From NCBI GenBank assembly GCA_031549145.1, contig JAVBQI010000015.1, positions 1 to 62,204 on the forward strand: a stretch of 62,204 nt of DNA. Direction: 5' to 3'. This document shows positions 33,032 to 42,595 of this stretch, piece after piece. A program made the position numbers and the translations under genes. Below the pieces are notes generated by a model that worked only from the letters and a program-made list of their open reading frames with translations, was not told the origin of the DNA and made no database searches. The first letter of the stretch is position 1. Every line of letters begins with the position of its first letter. Source of the stretch: JAVBSX01 sp031549145. GTDB lineage: Bacteria > Planctomycetota > Planctomycetia > Pirellulales > Thermoguttaceae.

Positions 33032-34009
33032 TTATGGTTCGTCGGCAACCGCTTCATCTTTTTCTTTTTTGAAAAAACCTTTCCTCTTTTCGATTAAGGC
33101 TTTTCCTTTGTCGATTCCCTGTTCCATTTTCTTCTTTTCATGTTCAATATTTTCTTTGACATCCTCAATCTTCTCCTTGCCCTTTTGGACGGCTTCCTTC
33201 CATCTTTTCCATTGCTCTTTTAGTTCTTCGGCTTTTTTCGCCCGCAGTTCTTCTCGACGTTTCAATTCCTCGGCATCAAGCAATGGTCCGAAAATCCGTT
33301 CTATTTGATCTGCCGGGAAAGGAAAAGGATGCCAGTTTTCACTGTCTGTGGAAAACTCGACGACATCCTTCGATTTCGGCTCGATATTGAGAATGAACGT
33401 GTTCACCTTTTTCCCGCCCGGTTTTTCAACGAGAGGAATGAAAACAAAGGCTTGCGTAACGCCCTCAATACCCATGATTTTCGTGTTGAAAAACATGAGC
33501 ACGGTGCCAGCCAGCGTCAAGCCCCATTTTCGCCCTTTGACTTCGAGCGGATCATCGACATTAACGGTTAAACTCGGCTTACAGACTTTGGCGGTTTCAT
33601 CCAGTACTCCTTGGTGTACGATCCGTCGTTCGATACCGTTGATTCTGACATGAAGATCGCCTTCGTAGGCGAAAATTCCCGCAGTCTCGTCTACTCCGTC
33701 TTTCAACGGAAAACCGAAATGATTGATTTCGCCCGACAGAACCCAATCACGTTTCTGTTTTTTGTAATGCTCGCTGCATGAAATGTTGGATCGGGTTTCG
33801 TGCCGTTTCGGAAATTTGGCTTCGAGTTTCGGCTGAAAAATGAGGCAATAGAGAATAAAAAAACCGATCGGAGTTGCCGCGATCCCGAGAATCAGTTCGA
33901 GCATACAGCAACTCAAGCCGAGAAAAACTCCGCCGGTCGCCTTGACTGCCGTAACACTCGTGGTATCGTCTTTCGTCGATTTTTCTTGTGGAATGTTTTC
34001 TTCAGACAT
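33032..34009 (-). CDS. Membrane protein of unknown function with charged C-terminal coiled coil
   Basis: A 325-residue protein. The N-terminal 25 residues are polar, then one or two membrane helices (about residues 27-60, GGVFLGLSCCMLELILGI to FFILYCLIF). Residues 85-240 are a globular, beta-rich region (WVLSGEINHFGFPL, VNVDDPLEVKGRKWGL). The last 80 residues are almost all Lys/Glu/Arg and should form a long coiled coil. It overlaps neither neighbour but is only 8 bp from the M50 gene, pointing to joint function; an M50 protease with a membrane partner would fit a regulated-proteolysis system, though that is inference. I do not recognise the family. Confidence 0.7.
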   Translation of the reverse strand: MSEENIPQEKSTKDDTTSVTAVKATGGVFLGLSCCMLELILGIAATPIGFFILYCLIFQPKLEAKFPKRHETRSNISCSEHYKKQKRDWVLSGEINHFGFPLKDGVDETAGIFAYEGDLHVRINGIERRIVHQGVLDETAKVCKPSLTVNVDDPLEVKGRKWGLTLAGTVLMFFNTKIMGIEGVTQAFVFIPLVEKPGGKKVNTFILNIEPKSKDVVEFSTDSENWHPFPFPADQIERIFGPLLDAEELKRREELRAKKAEELKEQWKRWKEAVQKGKEKIEDVKENIEHEKKKMEQGIDKGKALIEKRKGFFKKEKDEAVADEP

Positions 34010-34183
34010 GACGCTTTCAGCGAAAAAGATCCAGTGAAAAAGAGTCGAAGGTAAAGCATCCGCCTAGACCAAATTGTTCCGGACCGCGATTTATTGTAGA
34101 TCGAATCCGTTGTGTTTTCAATCAGTTCTCGATTGAATGCATCAAGATGCGACTTTTCGACGACACTCGATCGCCTTTGCCGT

Positions 34184-34232
34184 GCCTGTCCGGGGACTGC
34201 GCCGGGTACGGCTTCGTCCCCGGCTCTTTGGG
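34184..34232. repeat. Family C-like hairpin
   Basis: GTCCGGGGACTGCGCCGGGT and CGTCCCCGGCTC form an imperfect hairpin like one half of family C, in the gap between two minus-strand genes. The rest of the gap (34010-34239) shows no gene. Confidence 0.5.
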
Positions 34233-34239
34233 GGGTCGC

Positions 34240-35064
34240 TCAAACCAGCTTCCGCAGATAATCGATGCTGCGGGCGGCTTGATCGAGGGTGCCGCATTCG
34301 ACGCTCATCACGATGTCTTGCGGGATCGATTTCAAGATGCGGACGACCCCCTTCCAGTCGACCACGCCGTCGCCGCAGGCGCAGCCGACGGCCGTGCCCA
34401 TCACCTTGCCGCGCTCGGCGTCCGATTGCTCGACCGAGATGTCCTTGGCGTGCATGTGCACCAACCGGTGCTTGATCCGCTCGAGCCAGGCGACCGGGTC
34501 TTGACCGCCGAGGTAAGCGTTACCGGTGTCGAAATTCGCCCCGACGTTCGGAGAGTCGACCAGGTTTAGAATCTCGTCGTACTTTTCCGGCACGAGCGAA
34601 TAGGTCTGGTGCATTTCGAGGCCGATCTTGATTCCCCGCGGCTCGCAAACCTTGGCCGCTTCCATAATCGAATAACGAATCAGCACGAAGTCCTCGGCTT
34701 CGGTAGTCCAGGTCTGTTTATGCCCTTCGTGCGTGTTGATCACCGGAACGCCGATCTCGGCGGCGTATCGGGCGGCCTGTTTGAGATATTCGACGGCGAT
34801 CTCCGGTTTCGAGATCTGTGAATGCGAGGAAAACGCGGAGATTTTGATCCCGTGTTTTTCGCAGCAGCGTTTGACGCGGAGCGGATCGTCCAGCATCGAG
34901 ACGCTATGAAAATAGCGGGCTTCGCTCAAAAGTTCCCGCCCCCAGTGCACCATCGGCTCGATGTATTCGTAACCGAGCGAGGCGGCGAACTCGACCCCCC
35001 ATTCAAAAGATTTGTGCGAAGTGCGAACCGCTTCCAGATTGAGACCGATCGAAACACGCCCCAT
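34240..35064 (-). CDS. Sugar phosphate isomerase/epimerase family protein (cytoplasmic)
   Basis: A 274-residue TIM-barrel enzyme of the xylose-isomerase-like family, without export signal, so cytoplasmic, unlike the Tat-exported paralogue at 22693. GGAGG (35079-35075, minus strand) stands eleven bases before the ATG. Motifs: INTHEGHKQTWT near residue 110, IGLEMHQTYS near 150, GANFDTGNAYL near 175 and RLVHMHAKDIS near 205, which together supply the metal-binding Glu/Asp/His set. Likely substrate is a sugar or polyol, not determinable here. No oxidoreductase partner is next to it. Confidence 0.83.
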   Translation of the reverse strand: MGRVSIGLNLEAVRTSHKSFEWGVEFAASLGYEYIEPMVHWGRELLSEARYFHSVSMLDDPLRVKRCCEKHGIKISAFSSHSQISKPEIAVEYLKQAARYAAEIGVPVINTHEGHKQTWTTEAEDFVLIRYSIMEAAKVCEPRGIKIGLEMHQTYSLVPEKYDEILNLVDSPNVGANFDTGNAYLGGQDPVAWLERIKHRLVHMHAKDISVEQSDAERGKVMGTAVGCACGDGVVDWKGVVRILKSIPQDIVMSVECGTLDQAARSIDYLRKLV

Positions 35065-35179
35065 GATTATTGATCCTCCATCGCTTGAGTGATTTTGGTA
35101 AGAAACACCACAAAATCATGGCCGATTCCTCCGGCTTTGTCAAGATCGAGCGGGGAGACGCAAAAAAACCGTGCAACCG

Positions 35180-36589
35180 TCAATACTCGAAGACTTCCGC
35201 CTTATACGAGCCGTTGGCCAAAGCGGCGGAAATGAGAGTGCGGCCTTCAACGTTCGAGCGGGTGATCACATATTTTTCCCCGCGAACCGGATCGACGGCC
35301 CCTTCCTTGACCGGTTTTTGCAGCGATGTCGCCAAGGCGAGGAACCACAGTTCGACACGGGCCTTATCTTCCGCCTGGGCCTGCATCCCTTCGCGGATGC
35401 CACGGATCATCAGCACGGTGATCGCCGGGTATTCCGGCTTGCCTTGCAGCGACTTGAAATGATTGTCGATCACCGAAAGAGTCTCGACTCTTTGGTAAAA
35501 CGGTTGCGAACACGAATCGAGAATCGTTTGCATCGTCTTCAAATACGTGAGCTGATCCGCGTTATACTCCTTGGGTTTCATCCAGGTGATTTTTTTGAGA
35601 AGGTCCAGGCGTTTCAACTCGTCCAGCTCGTCTTGTTCGAGCGCGGCGTCGATTTGCCCCCGTCGGAGCAGTTCGAAAACGCGCAAAGCAGCGGCCCGAT
35701 CGCCGATCCAACACCGCGAATCCCGCGGCCAAAGTTCCAAATGCTTATGAAAAAGATTAAGGAAGGTTTGCGCTTCGGCTTTCCCGAACTTCGGATGCTT
35801 AACCACGGTTTGAAGGATTCGCAGGCCGTTTTCTCTCATAAACGCCGCCTGCTTTCGCATGACCGGAAACTTCGTGTGCGAGGCCAGTTCCGAAAATTTG
35901 AGGATGTAAACCAGTGATTTGAGGGCCCCCGCGATATCCTCTTTTTCAAGGCATTTCGCGGCCTCCGCTTCTTCCAAGGTCAGATATCCCCAAGCGAGAT
36001 CGATCCCCCGATCGTCCGGAATCAACTCGCCGTCGACCTTAATCAAATCCTGCTCGAATTTGGTCTCCGGATTGTCCAACATTTCCCGAAGCCGATCCCG
36101 TTGGGGAGCGTAGGCGTCCAGAATTCCTTCGTTTTGTTGAATCGCCTTGGGGTCGACGGACCATGCCCCCGAATTGCTGATTCCGATTCGCAAACGCTGA
36201 ATCATCTCCGGGGTCACCATTTTCAACTCTTGCACCAGTTTATCGCCGAAATTTTCCGAGGCCGGAAATTCCTCCTGAAAAACCTGATCGGGCAATCCGT
36301 GTTCGCCTTCGACACGGTCGAGTTCCTTATTAAGCTCGGGCGTCGATGTTTCCCGGGTTTTGACCATTTCCGTCCCGCCGTCATCCAGCGTCCAGGTCGA
36401 TATCGAACCGGAACCGCCTCCGAAGCGTCCCGGTGTGATCCGATTTTCACGGCTATTAAAAAGACTATGAAGCGTCAAAAGAACGATCGCGAAAAGAATG
36501 ATCCCTCCGAAAATCAATCCGCCGTGCGAACTGATGTCGAACTTCTGTTTTTTTTTCGCCGGAAAATTGGTGGGGTGTTCCTGACTCAT
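35180..36589 (-). CDS. Single-pass membrane protein of unknown function, divergent from the secretin gene
   Basis: A 469-residue protein with a polar, lysine-rich N-terminus and one membrane helix (GLIFGGIILFAIVLLTLHSLF, about residues 24-44). The remaining 420 residues are mainly helical: a Ser/Gly linker, then long alpha-rich stretches with many Leu, Glu and Lys, recalling TPR-like repeats (LEEAEAAKCLEKEDIAGAL, ALRVFELLRRGQIDAALEQD). It should face the periplasm. It shares a 657 bp divergent region with the secretin gene. Its position suggests a link to that machine, but I do not recognise the family. Confidence 0.65.
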   Translation of the reverse strand: MSQEHPTNFPAKKKQKFDISSHGGLIFGGIILFAIVLLTLHSLFNSRENRITPGRFGGGSGSISTWTLDDGGTEMVKTRETSTPELNKELDRVEGEHGLPDQVFQEEFPASENFGDKLVQELKMVTPEMIQRLRIGISNSGAWSVDPKAIQQNEGILDAYAPQRDRLREMLDNPETKFEQDLIKVDGELIPDDRGIDLAWGYLTLEEAEAAKCLEKEDIAGALKSLVYILKFSELASHTKFPVMRKQAAFMRENGLRILQTVVKHPKFGKAEAQTFLNLFHKHLELWPRDSRCWIGDRAAALRVFELLRRGQIDAALEQDELDELKRLDLLKKITWMKPKEYNADQLTYLKTMQTILDSCSQPFYQRVETLSVIDNHFKSLQGKPEYPAITVLMIRGIREGMQAQAEDKARVELWFLALATSLQKPVKEGAVDPVRGEKYVITRSNVEGRTLISAALANGSYKAEVFEY

Positions 36590-37246
36590 GCAACTGTGGG
36601 GAAGGCGAACGTAAGCGACAAGTGGGAATTGTCCCTCTAATCCTATTCTACAATCAAAGCTAAGGAATGACGAGTTTTTTACTTTGATATCGCGAGAAAA
36701 TTTTGGTTTTTGCTCGATTCCGTAGGGTTATAACGGCAAATTCCTATTTGTACTGTCCCGGTTATTGAAAACAGGACTCTGGATAAGGCTATAGACTGTA
36801 GGCCGTAGGCTTTTCCAACCCTGTCCTATGGACAGCCTTGCCGCAGCATAAACCCAAAATCAGGAACCAGGAAATGGAATTGTGCAACACAAATAACAAG
36901 TTTTTGCAAATTGAGCAAAACAGCAAACACAGGAGAAAGAAGAGATAATAATCAGAATAAACAGGATAATCGAAAAATTCGATATTTTCGGAATAACCGA
37001 TAAATTCTTCCCTTTTTCACAAATAAGGTAAACGGAATATTCAATTGTGTCGATTGCATAAAAGATAACGGAGTTGCGCTCTGGTTTTTGACTGACATCA
37101 ATCGCCTGTTTTGTTTATTTTTACTAAACTACTGTCGCGATTGATTTTTTTGTTGAGCGAAATACTGTTGTTTTGCAAAAATTTTCGACTGCAAATCTGT
37201 TGAAAATTTCGTTGGCAGACAAAATAATTGGACCTGGGGTTGAAAT
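36590..37246. other. 657 bp divergent, AT-rich regulatory region of the secretin locus
   Basis: No gene seen. It holds one arm of family G near 36787-36811 (CTATAGACTGTAGGCCGTAG) and long AT-rich tracts. I see several weak promoter-like words (for instance TTGACT at 37088) but none with a good partner, so promoters are left open. The long leader may carry control elements of the secretin gene. Confidence 0.45.
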
Positions 37247-40200
37247 ATGATTCGTTTAATCAAGCATTTCTCTTTTCATACATTTTCGCGGAATTGCATC
37301 TCGAAAAGCTTGGTTTTCCTGATGACGCTGATTCCCGGAATCGTATTCGCCCAAGGTGCCAATATTCCGGTTTCGTACGATGTCCCCGCTTCGAATGATC
37401 GAGCCTACGATCAGAACGAGCAACACATTCGGTCGTTTGGCCCGACGAATGCGGCTTACATCGAGAGGGCCAATGCGCAAAGCCCGCAGGTCAAACCCGG
37501 GCCGTCACATCGAATTCCGCCGCGACAGCCGATTGAAACGCAATCTAGCATCCGTACACCGCTTCCCGAAGCGGATTTGCCGAATTACCCTCCACAGGAA
37601 AGGCGAAACTTCGGCACTCACGACGCTCAGGTTCTCGCTCCGAATGCGACGCCAAATGCAGTGCCCCTTCGGTTCATTCAAAATTCTCCGCAAAACCCCT
37701 CGCACGCTCAGCATTATCAAGGAGACACTCCGCCTGTCGGACAACATCACCCGGCGTTTTCCCAAAGGCCGGCCGGTTCGAACATTCCGACCGAGCGAAA
37801 ACTCCCCTCGCAAACCGAAAACAGCCGACAGCCGCAAACCCGGCAGGTCAAATTTCAAAATCTGGAAGATGCCGGGGAATTGCACGATTTGCCGCCGATC
37901 AAAAAAGCTCCGCAACCGCCGAAAGAACGAGTTTCCGGCAATTACACATTGCAAAACCTGGGAGCGGCCGAATTCGAAAAGAAAATGCTGGAAAAACTCG
38001 GCGAACGCTGCGTTCCGGTTACGAACGTCGAAACGAAGCCGGACCAAAAGCGGTTTCAAATGCCGACCGCGGACGGCTCCGCGCTCGATTTGACGATCAG
38101 CCGACAAAACGGAACGCTCAACATTTCCGGTTCGAAAGCCTCGGTCGCGGCGTTCGGCCAAATCGCCAAACTACTCGACACGCGGGAAAAAAATTCGAAC
38201 CTTCAAACCGAATTGCTCCCCTATCACGGGGTTAATTACAGGGCGGTCCGGCAAACGGCGACCGTGATCGAGGAATCGCAAAACCCGAACAACCAACCGC
38301 TCCCCGCCCCACGGAACCAACAGTCCGGGGCCGCGATCGTTCCCCCGACCGACGGCTCCCGCTCGGCTCCTGTGCCGGGAACGACCAACGAGGTTCTCGG
38401 GCAAATGGCCCAGGTCGGATTGGTCGGCCCCGTCCAGGTCGAGGTGATCGAGGGACTCGACATCGTCGTCATTAAAGGGAATCGCCAAGACGTCGCCCTC
38501 GTCAAGGAAATGATCAACCAGATCGAAAAAACCGGGGCGGAACAGGAACCGGAGATCGTCATTCATTTGATGCAAAACACCGACTGCACGCGTATCGGAA
38601 CCATTGTCCGGCTCCTTTACAACGAAATTTACGGGACGCGTCGGGGCAGCATCAACATCACCGCCCTGGTCAAGCCGAACGCCTTGCTGCTCGTCGGGCG
38701 CAAGGAAAGCATCGAAACGGCGATCGAACTGATTAAAAAGCTCGATATCCCGGTCGATCCGCAATCCGAATTCCGCGTCGTTCGTTTGAAACACGCCGCG
38801 TCCGCGACCGTCAAAACGATGTTGGACGAATTTTACGCCAATCGCGAGCAGATGGGCCCGCAGATTCGCGTTACCAGCGATTCGCGAACGAACTCGCTCA
38901 TCGTCCAGGCGAATCCGCGCGACATCGAAGAGGTGCTCGCGATGATTCAAAAGATCGACGCTGCCGAAAGCGAAGCGATCAACACCCTCCAGATTTTCAA
39001 TCTGCTCAACACGAATGCCTCGGAGCTTGCCTCGGTCATTCAAAACGCGGTTACCGGCCTGGGAACGACGAGCGGGACGGGCGGTTTTTCGCAGGCCGCC
39101 GGGGCGAGCAGCCAACAGACCGCGGGAACGCGAAGCACGATGCTCGAATTCCGAACGCTCGACGCCCGGGAAGGGGAAGTGCTGCGCAGCGGCATCATCG
39201 CCTCCAACATTCGCGTAACCGCCGACACGCGAAGCAACAGCCTGATCGTCAACGCTCCGGCCGATACGATGCCGCTGGTCGCGGCGTTGATCCAACAGCT
39301 CGATCAACTGCCGGTCGCCGAATCGCAGGTCAAGGTCTTTATGATCATCAACGGCGACGCGACCAGCTTGTACAACATGCTGCAAACGCTGTTCCAAACG
39401 CAAACTTCCGGAACGAGCAACACGAACACCGCGCTCACGACCCGGCCCGGTTTTTCGGAAGGGGAGAGCGCGATGATCCCGGTCCGGTTCGCCGTCGACG
39501 TCCGGACCAACAGCATCGTCGCGACCGGCAGCGCCGGGGATTTGACCGTCGTCGAGGCGATTTTGCTCCGGCTCGACGAAGGGGAAACGCAAAACCGAAC
39601 GGTCAGCGTCTTCCGGCTTTTGAATTCCCCGGTTACGCAAATCGCCCAGGCGATCAACAATTACTTGACGAACGAACGCTCGGTCGAACGAATCGACACC
39701 GAACTTTTCAGCGTGTACGAACAGTTCCGCCGCGAGGTCGTCGTCATTCCCGAAATCGTAACCAACAGCCTGATCGTCAGCTGCACGCCGCGGTTTTACA
39801 ATGATATCCGGCGGATCATCAAGGAACTCGACGACCGACCGCCGATGGTCGTGATTCAAGTGCTGATCGCCGAGGTTACGCTCAAGAACATGAACGAATT
39901 CGGCGTCGAGTTCGGCTTACAAGATTCGATCCTGTTCGACCGGAGCGTATTCAAAAACGGGGACACCCTGCCGACGACGGTTTCGCTCCCGAACGGCACG
40001 GTCGTGTACGCCGGCCCCAGCGGCAGCGGGACCGATGCGGTCAGCGCAGGCCCCGGTTTCAATTTCAATGACATCGTCAATCCCTTGGGCAATAATGCCG
40101 GTTTGACCAATACCGGCACGGTCGGAACGCAAGGGTTGACCAACCTCGGCGTCGGTCGTTCCAATTCGACCGGCGGCGGCGGGTTCGTTTTCTCCGCTTC

Positions 40201-41140
40201 GAGCGAATCGGTGAGCGTTTTGATCCGGGCGTTGGAAGAACGGCAAAACGTCAATGTTCTCAGCCGACCGCAGGTTACGGCCTTGGACAACGAACGGGCG
40301 ACGATCCAGGTCGGACAGGAAATCCAAATCCTCACCAGCGCTTCAATGACCAACTACGGGATGGTGAGCGACACGGAATACAAGCCGCTCGGTTTGATTC
40401 TCGACATCACCCCCCGAATCAACACCGACGGGCTTGTCGTGATGTCGATTTACACGGAAAAATCATTTGCCGGTCCGGACGCCGAAGGGACGACGATCGC
40501 GACGGGCGTTGATGGGACGCCGATCAAATCTCCGAGAATCAATATTTCCAAGGTCCAAACGACCGTCAGTGCCATGGACGGACAAACGATCGTGCTCGGA
40601 GGGTTGATCACCAACGAGGTCACGAAAACGACCCGGGCGGTCCCCTTCATTTCCAAGATTCCCGTCGTCGGCCGGCTCTTCGAGTACAACTCGCAATCGT
40701 GCGACCGGAAAGAAATGCTCATCATTATGACGCCGACCATCATCCGGAGCGAAGAGGACGCAGAGCGGGTCAAGATGCAGGAAATCCAACGGATACACTG
40801 GTGCGTCAACGACGTGATGAGTATCTCTGTCGCGAAAAACATCCGAGTCCGCGGGGATTACTATTCTCCCAATGAAAGCGAAGTGATTTATTACGACGGT
40901 TATGTTCCGAGCGATGAGGAACTTTTGAAAAACGGGCAAACTTTGTTGGACCAGCCGTATATCCCGGGAACCCCGACGGGGATCAAGCCGGAACTGTTGG
41001 AAGAAAATAAAAAGGCTCCGAAACCGGCCCCGCCCCGAAGCAACCCGGAATTGATCCCGAGAAACACCACACCGCAACCGCAGCCCGGCGGCAACGGCAT
41101 GCAAACAGCCGTAACCTACGGACAGCCTGTGCAGCGGTAA
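37247..41140 (+). CDS. Secretin (GspD/PilQ-type outer-membrane channel), large planctomycete form
   Basis: A 1297-residue secretin forming a gated outer-membrane channel. After the signal region (hydrophobic LVFLMTLIPGIVFA, about residues 23-36) come about 200 Pro/Gln/Asn-rich residues. At least five N1-like repeats follow; each ends in an N-S-L-I-V type strand (TNSLIVQAN, SNSLIVNAP, TNSIVATG, TNSLIVSCT), plus ITALVKPNALLLVG. The secretin core spans about residues 1000-1170: VLSRPQVTALDNERATIQVG, LILDITPRIN, and the ending IPVVGRLFEYNSQ with LIIMTPTII. The usual length is 600-800, so the extra N1 repeats and the tail (about 120 residues, Pro-rich) are unusual. Type II secretion or pilus biogenesis is likely; no other Gsp or Pil gene is in the window. 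Confidence 0.9.
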   Translation: MIRLIKHFSFHTFSRNCISKSLVFLMTLIPGIVFAQGANIPVSYDVPASNDRAYDQNEQHIRSFGPTNAAYIERANAQSPQVKPGPSHRIPPRQPIETQSSIRTPLPEADLPNYPPQERRNFGTHDAQVLAPNATPNAVPLRFIQNSPQNPSHAQHYQGDTPPVGQHHPAFSQRPAGSNIPTERKLPSQTENSRQPQTRQVKFQNLEDAGELHDLPPIKKAPQPPKERVSGNYTLQNLGAAEFEKKMLEKLGERCVPVTNVETKPDQKRFQMPTADGSALDLTISRQNGTLNISGSKASVAAFGQIAKLLDTREKNSNLQTELLPYHGVNYRAVRQTATVIEESQNPNNQPLPAPRNQQSGAAIVPPTDGSRSAPVPGTTNEVLGQMAQVGLVGPVQVEVIEGLDIVVIKGNRQDVALVKEMINQIEKTGAEQEPEIVIHLMQNTDCTRIGTIVRLLYNEIYGTRRGSINITALVKPNALLLVGRKESIETAIELIKKLDIPVDPQSEFRVVRLKHAASATVKTMLDEFYANREQMGPQIRVTSDSRTNSLIVQANPRDIEEVLAMIQKIDAAESEAINTLQIFNLLNTNASELASVIQNAVTGLGTTSGTGGFSQAAGASSQQTAGTRSTMLEFRTLDAREGEVLRSGIIASNIRVTADTRSNSLIVNAPADTMPLVAALIQQLDQLPVAESQVKVFMIINGDATSLYNMLQTLFQTQTSGTSNTNTALTTRPGFSEGESAMIPVRFAVDVRTNSIVATGSAGDLTVVEAILLRLDEGETQNRTVSVFRLLNSPVTQIAQAINNYLTNERSVERIDTELFSVYEQFRREVVVIPEIVTNSLIVSCTPRFYNDIRRIIKELDDRPPMVVIQVLIAEVTLKNMNEFGVEFGLQDSILFDRSVFKNGDTLPTTVSLPNGTVVYAGPSGSGTDAVSAGPGFNFNDIVNPLGNNAGLTNTGTVGTQGLTNLGVGRSNSTGGGGFVFSASSESVSVLIRALEERQNVNVLSRPQVTALDNERATIQVGQEIQILTSASMTNYGMVSDTEYKPLGLILDITPRINTDGLVVMSIYTEKSFAGPDAEGTTIATGVDGTPIKSPRINISKVQTTVSAMDGQTIVLGGLITNEVTKTTRAVPFISKIPVVGRLFEYNSQSCDRKEMLIIMTPTIIRSEEDAERVKMQEIQRIHWCVNDVMSISVAKNIRVRGDYYSPNESEVIYYDGYVPSDEELLKNGQTLLDQPYIPGTPTGIKPELLEENKKAPKPAPPRSNPELIPRNTTPQPQPGGNGMQTAVTYGQPVQR

Positions 41141-41178
41141 GAGGAAGAAATTGCCCGTACAATGTGCAAAATAATTTC

Positions 41179-41249
41179 CGCCACCCCGCGCAAGCGGGGG
41201 GCCAGAGGGAAACCGTAATCTCTGGATCCCCGCCTGCGCGGGGATGACG
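41179..41249. repeat. Family A dispersed palindrome (forward orientation)
   Basis: CGCCACCCCGCGCAAGCGGG to CGCCTGCGCGGGGATGACG, centre AGGGAAACCGTAATCTCT, right flank AAGTGAGATCAAATTTTTGC. It lies in the 162 bp between the secretin stop and the lipoprotein start. Confidence 0.85.
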
Positions 41250-41302
41250 GAAAGTGAGATCAAATTTTTGCGCAACACATCAATATTTCCCCGATCCTAA
41301 AA

Positions 41303-42595
41303 ATGCGACACAAGCTTACATTTTTCGGTTTTTGTTTTTTGGCCGCTTCGACGTTGGTTTCGGCGGGTTGCTCTTCGCTTTCGAAAATCCCGGCCCCGTT
41401 CGACCGGACCGGTTCGACGCCGGCCCGCTCGACCGCCGTCTGGTCCCCTGCCTCCCGGGTCGTCAACGGCACCCCCCAACGCGGTTTCGCCGGTCGGGTG
41501 ATGTTTTACAACAACAAGAGCAAACACGCGATCAAGGTCGACGGCGAGGTCGTCGTTTTCGCCTACGACGAATACCCGGGCCGCTCGGTCAGCAACAACA
41601 CGCCGGAAAAAACCTACCCGTTTTTGGCCGAGGATTTGAAAAAGCTGCACACGAAAAACGAGAACGGACATTCGTATAATTTCTGGGTCCCCTGGGACAC
41701 CAAAGGGGCTGAAGGGGAACGAAAAACGATCTCCCTGATCGTCAAGTTCGTCCCGAAAGACGGCAGTTCTCCGGTCGTCAGCGGCCAGGCGAAATGCACG
41801 CTTCCGGGGAAGGAATCGCCGGAAGTGTTTGCCGATACGACGACGAGCAACCTTTCCGGAGATATTTCCCTGGTCGGTTATCAGGGCGAAAAATACGACC
41901 GTTTCGGCAACCGGCTCCCCGAAGGGTATCGGGATTGGACGAAAGACACCAGCCGTTTCGGCAAAGAATGGTGCAGCATCGCCGAGGAACGGGCAATCAG
42001 CTCCGGCAATCGCCCTCTGCGAATGTCGACGACGACGATCTCGGTCCCGAATTCTCCGAAATACGCGAAATCGCAGCCGGTGATTCAGCAATCAACCCCG
42101 CAAAATCCTGCGGCCGCTCCGGCATCGATCGACCCGAGATTTTTGACGGCGGAAAATCTTTCGGTCGACCCAAGATTTTTGGCGGCGGAAAATCTTTCGG
42201 TCGACCCAAGATTTTTGGCGGCGGACAACCTTCCGGTCGATCCGAGATTATTGGCCTACGCCCAAGCTGCTCAGCAAAACGTTCCGCCCTACGGCAATGC
42301 CGCCCCGGTCTACGGAACGGCGGTCGACCCGCCCATCGCCGCCTACGAGCCGCTACGAGGGTACGACGGCCGGGGCCGGGACAACCGAAACAATGCAACG
42401 CTCTCCCGCAACGCTTCGCTCAGGGGGAGGATGCCGGCCTCGGAGCAGGGTCCGCAAGACTCGGTTCCGCCGGGAGATTTTGAGAACACACAAGTTCGTT
42501 ATTCACCTTCAGGATACCCGGTTCCAAACGAAGGAGCTGCTCCAGGAGCCTACGATCATGCTCTGTCCGCACAACCCCGCGGAGAGTGGCGGTAG
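41303..42595 (+). CDS. Lipoprotein downstream of the secretin, with 12-residue repeats
   Basis: A 430-residue protein with a lipoprotein signal (hydrophobic residues 6-21, lipobox VSAGC, Cys about residue 23). Residues 55-230 form a globular region (GFAGRVMFYNNKSKHAIKVD, FWVPWDTKG) with a beta-rich look. Residues 275-320 hold four copies of a 12-residue unit such as SVDPRFLAAENL. The rest is Pro/Ala/Asn-rich. It ends by running 176 bp into the opposite-strand BON gene. It follows the secretin gene across a family A repeat, so it is probably part of the same locus, perhaps a pilotin-like or associated protein; that is inference. I do not recognise the globular part. Confidence 0.8.
   Translation: MRHKLTFFGFCFLAASTLVSAGCSSLSKIPAPFDRTGSTPARSTAVWSPASRVVNGTPQRGFAGRVMFYNNKSKHAIKVDGEVVVFAYDEYPGRSVSNNTPEKTYPFLAEDLKKLHTKNENGHSYNFWVPWDTKGAEGERKTISLIVKFVPKDGSSPVVSGQAKCTLPGKESPEVFADTTTSNLSGDISLVGYQGEKYDRFGNRLPEGYRDWTKDTSRFGKEWCSIAEERAISSGNRPLRMSTTTISVPNSPKYAKSQPVIQQSTPQNPAAAPASIDPRFLTAENLSVDPRFLAAENLSVDPRFLAADNLPVDPRLLAYAQAAQQNVPPYGNAAPVYGTAVDPPIAAYEPLRGYDGRGRDNRNNATLSRNASLRGRMPASEQGPQDSVPPGDFENTQVRYSPSGYPVPNEGAAPGAYDHALSAQPRGEWR
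42128..42271 (+). repeat. 36-bp tandem repeat inside the lipoprotein gene
   Basis: Four in-frame units begin at 42128, 42164, 42200 and 42236. The middle two are almost identical; the first and last have diverged. Each of the better units contains AAGATTTT and AAAATCTT as an 8 bp inverted repeat around TGGCGGCGG, so each is also a small hairpin. The number of units can change without breaking the frame. Confidence 0.85.
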
